Assembly: GCA_023634235.1 (NCBI GenBank)
Contig: JAMKCF010000022.1
Location: forward strand, 5,758,541 to 5,822,540
Source: Pisaster brevispinus
Taxonomy: Eukaryota > Echinodermata > Asteroidea > Forcipulatida > Asteriidae
DNA length: 64,000 nucleotides
Reading direction: 5' to 3'
Each line of letters opens with the position of its first letter. The first letter of the stretch is position 1. A model generated the notes under the pieces. That model saw only the letters and a list, made by a program, of their open reading frames with translations, had not been told where the DNA came from and did not search any database. Position numbers and translations under genes: made by a program. Below are positions 58,220 to 64,000 of this stretch, piece by piece.

Positions 58220-59072
58220 TGGTCGAGAAAATTTTCACCGGGGACGGTAACAGAGGATCTAAAGTTTAACGCAAAAAGAAAAACAGCAGCCGGTCTTCTA
58301 GGCTTGCCAACATCCCCACCTTCTAAATGCCTTTTAATAGTTGGGGTTCTCCTTTCTTCAACTTCTTTTTTTCCTACGTTTTCCTCCCTTTATTGCGATT
58401 TTCCTCGAAAAAAACCCAACCTCTAGCCCGTGCCACTGCCACAAAGTATAAGAGTTAAGTACCGTGGTAACTTCGATCGACCTCGTTCAAAAACACTCCT
58501 CATGGCTCTCTCTCTGGGTAAGTGGGGTCGATAATTATTTTAAAACCTGGGTCGAGGTTGGGTCGAGAAAGCCACGTACATCATGTCATGGAGCGAGCAG
58601 CTCAGAGCTCGTAGTCGTCTACAGGGTACTCCACTTGAGAACGGCTGAAATGGTTAAAGAGTGTAAGTACACACAGGACACCCAAAATACCCCTTCTGCA
58701 ATTATTTCAACTCGAGAATGCTTGAAAGGAGACTACGACATTTGGGAAAAATGGTGATTGAGTGGTTTTGGATACTTTTCTACATCACTTCTAGTTTACA
58801 TTGGAGAACACGCCAAACATGAACCAATCTTGAAGGTAGGTACTCCTATCTCAGGCTTCGACACCTACCGTCTTTATTTATTGCAGTTGGAAAAACATCT
58901 CATGTGGAAATGAAAATAGTCGTTGGACTATTTCGGTAACCTCAGCCATGTAATTTCACGTCACACGTTATGCATCAGTGTTGTTTGGTTTTCACCGCGT
59001 AATAAAAAGTTTGACATTAGCTGGTTAAAAATAAAACCTCGATGCCAGTAACACTTGTTTTGAGACACGAGT
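58220..59072. other. No supported gene
   Basis: Plus frames at 58154-58426 and 58464-58757 (97 codons) have ATG/GTG-type starts but no motif. Confidence 0.4.
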
Positions 59073-59307
59073 GCTACGGAGTTTCGGAGTGCCATCCAGC
59101 TTGTTGAGATCCTAAGATAATTTACTGCATGATGATGACGTCATGAACGTAAAATGACGACATCCCGAGATGATTCATCTCGGGATGTCGACATCAAGAA
59201 AGTGAGTCGTCGACATCCCGAGATAAATTATCTCGGAATGTCGTCAGCCTGGGGTAATTTTTCTCAGGATCTCAACAAGTTTGATGGCACCTCCAGAGCT
59301 CCGTACG
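59073..59307. mobile_element. Foldback MITE with two nested hairpins, TA-flanked
   Basis: Outer arms at about 59077-59124 (cggagtttcggagtgccatc ... cttgttgagatcct) and 59253-59303 (...aggatctcaacaag...tggcacctccagagctccg) are inverted. TA lies on both outer sides (59075-59076, 59304-59305), as in Tc1/mariner-type insertions. Inside are two further palindromes of 33 bp each, 59158-59190 and 59211-59243. They share cgacatcccgagat and its complement and lie 53 bp apart. The whole can fold as a stem carrying two hairpins. The frame at 59154-59348 is not a gene. Confidence 0.85.
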
Positions 59308-61175
59308 GTACAGATCACACGGTAATGCTTCCATCTGAAATACTGTAGCATTAAAAACTTTCATGTGCGAGAACATTGTCCATCGACACACACTTATTTC
59401 TATTCCAAATTGAAGAAAGTGCACACGGATCGTGACCAAACCCCTGGATTAAACTCAACGTCTGCTCAGAAACACGCCCGCTTTCATTTTGAAGAAACTT
59501 GGTTGTATTGCTTGTAGTTTGTTGTTGAAAACTAGAGAATATGAATGAACTCGACCAAAAACCAATTAAAAACAATCACTAATGAATTGACAAGAACATG
59601 GCACATTCCAGATCCGCATAATCATTATCAGCAACTGTCTACTTACAACGCCATGCATGTATCCATCTCATGCTGTTCTTTGTCAACACTGCTATACATT
59701 TTAAAATCCATCTTCCATCCTTTCATCTTTGGCTGTCCCATTTTTGCTGGTCTCAGTTCGTAGTTTTATCCTGCGGATATTCCCTGCATGCGATATCCTG
59801 TTGCTATAGTTTTGAACCACCTGACGAACTGCTCGCCTCTGATAACGCATTCGTGTCTGTGAAAATATTATGGAATCGCTGGTGTCACAAGTAAGCGGAG
59901 CTACAGCCAAACACATGCAAACATCATTTTATTTCATTTCAAGCTTGTTCAAATCCGAAGAATGCCTTAAAGTTACAATGTTTATACATCAGAAATGAAA
60001 TTATAACCATTAACAAACGGAATCTAAGAAAAGAATGGTCCAGTTTTACTAACAATTAAATAAACATTAAATTCAAGTTACCACATGATGTGAAGTATTA
60101 ATATCGAGCTGAAATAAGATTTTAAAGATACATTGCCAAGTTAATGGTACAAAACATTTACATCAAAAAGAATTGTTTTAAATAATTAATCCAGGAAATT
60201 ATAAATTTCTTTTGTGGTACTGAGCGAAACAGACCATGGTTAACAATAGTTTGTTAGATGCACATACGTTATTGTGCGGGAACCAACAGCATATTACACA
60301 AACAATTTCAATGTTACAAGTTTTTCGTGCATTGTGCGTGCCACGCACAAAGGTATTTGGGTCTTTAAAAAAATGTCCAAAGAATTAACTTCTTGGGAAA
60401 AGACATCTTAGATTGGAAGACTTGAAGAGTATGACGAGTAAAGACACATACAAAAACGCATCTAGGCTTGTGTTTTAACGAGAAGAATATTTGCAGAGAG
60501 CTTTTAGGAACTATTCTGGATTAATGAAACTTATTTCATTCGGCTTGGCCAAGGCCCGGACTTAGCTAATTAGAGACAAAATGTGTTCCTATACGACGCT
60601 GCTGCTATTCACAGTCTGCTCTGTTTAGAAGCTAATGGTTTTCGAAGTAAAATTTGTGGTAACCAGCTCTGTTGAAGTAAACCCTTGTCAATATTGAAAA
60701 CAGAAGGACGTATACAAGTTGTAAATGATTTAGTATATTTAAACATCAAATTTACATGATTCAATGGAGTATATTGATGGAGATTCCTCAGGGCGCTTGA
60801 TTTAAACTATTTGTTTCAAATCCATCAGACAAGAAAACACAGAAGTAAGTCAAGGCGCCACAATGTTAATACTGCATAAAGTAAACATTGCAGAACTAGT
60901 TGTCATGGCGATGTACATTTTGGCGCGGTGTCTACCGCCGATTCAATAACACAGAATGTTCCCTGTGGCAGTTCATGTCGTACCCCAACATGAAAAAACA
61001 AATCAATTTCACATGTAGAAAAACATAATGAAACGGCCCGGATTTCCAGAGATTTGGAGTTGAAGGAAGGAGTAATGCATTTAAAAGAAAAGGCTCGGGG
61101 TGTCTTCCGTCGGTAATTACCGGAAGTCGAAGCTGAGCAAGTCTTTATGAAAGCCTGTAGGCATATCGCTAATAC
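59308..61175. other. No supported gene
   Basis: Three overlapping frames at 59545-59916 on both strands are unsupported. The rest is A+T-rich. Confidence 0.4.
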
Positions 61176-61354
61176 CAGGACCCAATTTCATAGAGCTGAT
61201 TCAGCAGAAAATATTGCTTAACAACTGTCGCTTAGCAGAAATGAGCAGGAAACCAGTCACAAATTGGACATGTGACATGGTAGCCTTTGGTACGCATAAT
61301 TTTGTTGTGCTTAGCTACATTTTGTGCTTAAGCAGCTCTATAAAATTGGGCCCA
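61176..61354. mobile_element. MITE with GGGCCCAATTTCATA-type termini
   Basis: Left 'caggacccaatttcatagag' and right 'ctctataaaattgggcccag' are inverted over ~24 bp. The interior also has weak symmetry (gcttagcaga / tgcttagcta). Related ends occur at 52637-52751. The 79-codon frame from 61214 is mostly inside the element and is not a gene. Confidence 0.8.
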
Positions 61355-64000
61355 GTAGCTTTATGTTTTACATCATGCTCGTATTCCAAAAAAAAAGTTA
61401 CAATGAAAAAAGTTACAATGTTAGTTTTCAACAGGAAGATGACTTTCAATTAATCCACTCCGTAGTCCCCTGGGAAAACTGACTGTTTAGCCTGAATTCA
61501 AGGCGCCACTAAGTGTTTTGAGTGTTAAGTTTTTATCAGAGTTTGGTGTGGATGTAGAGGGCGCACTATAAGTGTTTTGAAAAATTGCCTCTACAGTAGT
61601 TATTGATTCATATAAAAAAAATTGGTGTTATAATTATGGCACACGTTTTCTGTTTCTGGATATCTAGTATCTTTAACACTATCATACTTGGTCACCAGAC
61701 ATTCTAAACTATTCCTACTCGAACTTTCACATGTCTTTTGGTATAATCATGGCCAAACACCGTGGATACCAACTCAGCCAGAGCCGTGCATTAAGAGAGT
61801 TGTGCCAGTTTTCTTTGGTCACGTGGTTGCTGGACGCCATCTTCCGTCCAAATGTAGCGCAACTCAATATGCAGTCTAGTCTGGCACCCTGTGTGCGAAC
61901 ATGACGTATAATCACACGTTGTTGCAACTCTATCAATACACACAGCTCTTTGCTCGGCCATTGCAGATTCCATTATTTTTATACACCTGCAATGACTACC
62001 GCTGCATAAATACATGTCATAATTGATGATTTATTTATTTATTTGGTGGTCTTGAGGTAAGTTAATTTTATTTACCCTTCTCATGTACTTCTTGTTTGAT
62101 ATTCTAAGTTCTAAAGTCTGTAGATTTGATAATGTATGCTAATGTTATGATAGTTTGTGTAAAATGCACCAGGTTGTGGAGAATGTCTTGCTTGACTGAT
62201 CTATTGTTATGGAAGAATTGTGGGTCGACATAAGACACTTGCCAGCTACAGGAAAAGGCAACATGTGCATTGACGCGTGCTTGCCTGTGTGCTCTGGATC
62301 TGTGCTTCAAATGAAATAGCCACAATGGTAAAGTACCTTTTAAATCAGATATTTGTTCTTATTTTAATCATAGTTTCCTTTTTGCAATCGTGTGGATCAC
62401 TTTGAATGTGTTTACAAATAGATATTGACCTGTACTTCAGTGATTTTCTAGCAGACATCATACTACATTGAACATGTTTTGAGATGTGCCCCTTTCTAGA
62501 TATGAAACATTAATATTCAAGTAGTACCTGCCGGCAAAAATTGTTTAAAACGGTACAATTTTCATTAAATTTTTATTGTAATTTGTCTTCCATTGAGAAG
62601 TGTACAATTTGTGCCTGCAGGCTCTATGACCCTCTTGTAAATATGTGATTTCTAAAGTAACATTGTTTATAATTATTTAATAGATGTTAAATTTGCATCA
62701 AGACAACCCTTACAGCGATGTGTTCAAACCTCTGTACTGAGAATGCAATGCTTTACACACAATGTAAGGGTGAAACCATACTATAACATTGTCTCTATTT
62801 CCAGCTTACGAACATTTCACAGGTCACTATTTTATTGCAATTTATTAAGCACAGAAAATGTCTTTCAGTACAAAACAGACTACCATTCAAAATGTCATGA
62901 TTGAACATGAATATTGAGGTACTTAGTCAATCGATTTCGTTGCTTGCTTAGCTAAATAGTGTGTGCTTAAATTCCTAATGCAGTTAGGCTTTAGGCCGTC
63001 AGTTTCTAAATAATGACTGCGTATCCACGGGTCTATTCAAATATTTGGACAGAAATAGGCCCACAACCTATTTATATCACAAATTTGATGTACCACGTTG
63101 CTTTCAAGTCATTTCAACGAATTTTACAGAAGTTGATGGGTGCTTGATTTATTGATTACACTCTGACAGGTGAGAGTTTTCCCAAACATCTCGGGAATAT
63201 TTTACGCTCTTATCATCAAAAGTCTTGATTCTACTCAGTCATGAAACATGGATTTAGAACAACTAAGAGTACAGTTGTTTCTTAAAGATGTTCTCTCATT
63301 CAAATTGTCCCTGAAAATAAAACTCCATAGATCTGAACTTTGAACCGCTCTAGAACTAACTGCTTGATAAGTTAGACTTGTCCCCAGTGCATCATTGAAA
63401 TGTCTTGCACAAGCGTGTAACGCTAATAATGGGCTGTACTGCATGCGCAATGGCTTTCCAAACGACCATGCGCTCCAACTACCTTTCCATTATCTTTTGA
63501 GCCTCAAACTATTCGAATATCCAGTTAACAGCCAAGGAAGGGATTTTCTAATTTAATTTATGGGCAGACCATGCGGACGTAATATTTCCGTCACATTTTG
63601 TAAAGCTTACGGCCGATTTACGTTCTACTTACAAATCACTAAATACTGCGTCATGAATTAAAATATTCAATTCGATCGCACAATGGCGTTTAACTTGATG
63701 TGCCCGTAAGTCACATTTTTGTTTTCATTTTCTCCATCCGGATAATTGCTAGTTAAAAAAACCCAAAAAGAATTACTTTTGTATTTGGTTCACCGTTTAA
63801 GCTAAATTAAATTGCCATTTAAGGATACAAAAATTATCAAACTGACTGCCTCAACGCCTTATTATTAACCGGATCACAAATGTTGAAAACCATGAAAATA
63901 CAACCGACTTATCAAAACGACAGTAATAAATCAAACAAAAAACTGAAAAAAGGAGGACTTATTTTTTTACAATTCAAAAATAGAAAAAGCAGCTTATCTT
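61355..64000. other. Gene-free stretch to the window end
   Basis: No frame above 75 codons and no repeat shared with the rest of the window. 'ccgataattgctagtt'-type A+T-rich background continues to the end. Confidence 0.4.

Overview
This is eukaryotic, non-coding-rich DNA. There are no dense open frames, no ribosome-binding sites or operons, and the base composition is A+T-rich. It holds many short palindromic transposons, tRNA-derived SINEs, LINE tails and microsatellites. The repeat repertoire resembles what I recall from marine deuterostome invertebrates, most likely an echinoderm and possibly a sea star: TTAA-flanked 330-360 bp elements, GGGCCCAATTTCATA-ended MITEs, foldbacks carrying an 'actaacacgg' motif, and SINEs with 'ttgagcaagacacttaacc'. 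That assignment is inference; nothing in the window is a species marker.

No gene can be called with confidence. Long open frames are rare. The longest is a 198-codon minus-strand frame at 3946-4542, unrecognised. Weak exon candidates are a membrane-anchor-like frame (12720-12980, minus), a frame behind a good-looking 3' splice site (9851-10236, minus), a 137-codon ATG frame (56744-57157, plus), and two short frames at 45750-45977 and 50256-50477. A less A+T-rich block at 37600-39330 looks like a decayed coding relic on the minus strand, with an in-frame CxxC...CxxC pair interrupted by a stop.

Layout. 0-9 kb: foldback MITE, LINE 3' end, reverse SINE, a TTAA-flanked foldback, an element with a 9-bp target-site duplication (TSD), a tRNA-Asn-like palindrome and a further foldback. 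9-16 kb: two possible exons, a TTAA-family element, a SINE with a long CAAAC-type tail, and a tRNA-like head abutting a GGTGTTAAAA palindrome. 18-30 kb: three copies of a GGGTCA-rich MITE, one interrupted by the second copy of the 9-bp-TSD element, a degenerate ~110-bp tandem repeat, and LINE tails. 30-40 kb: LINE fragments, a long SINE, two foldback elements and the decayed coding block. 40-48 kb: tandem repeats, including a palindromic GGCGTTATAACGCC satellite, and TTAA-family copies. 48-64 kb: a 167-bp TGG/TTG microsatellite, a foldback with two nested hairpins, and MITEs.

The best-supported biology is mobile-element history. Two non-autonomous elements are about 95% identical, each with perfect 9-bp TSDs, and one is nested in another MITE. 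A perfect 23-bp inverted repeat encloses a tRNA-like sequence. Two diverged copies of one SINE family show how its body is conserved.
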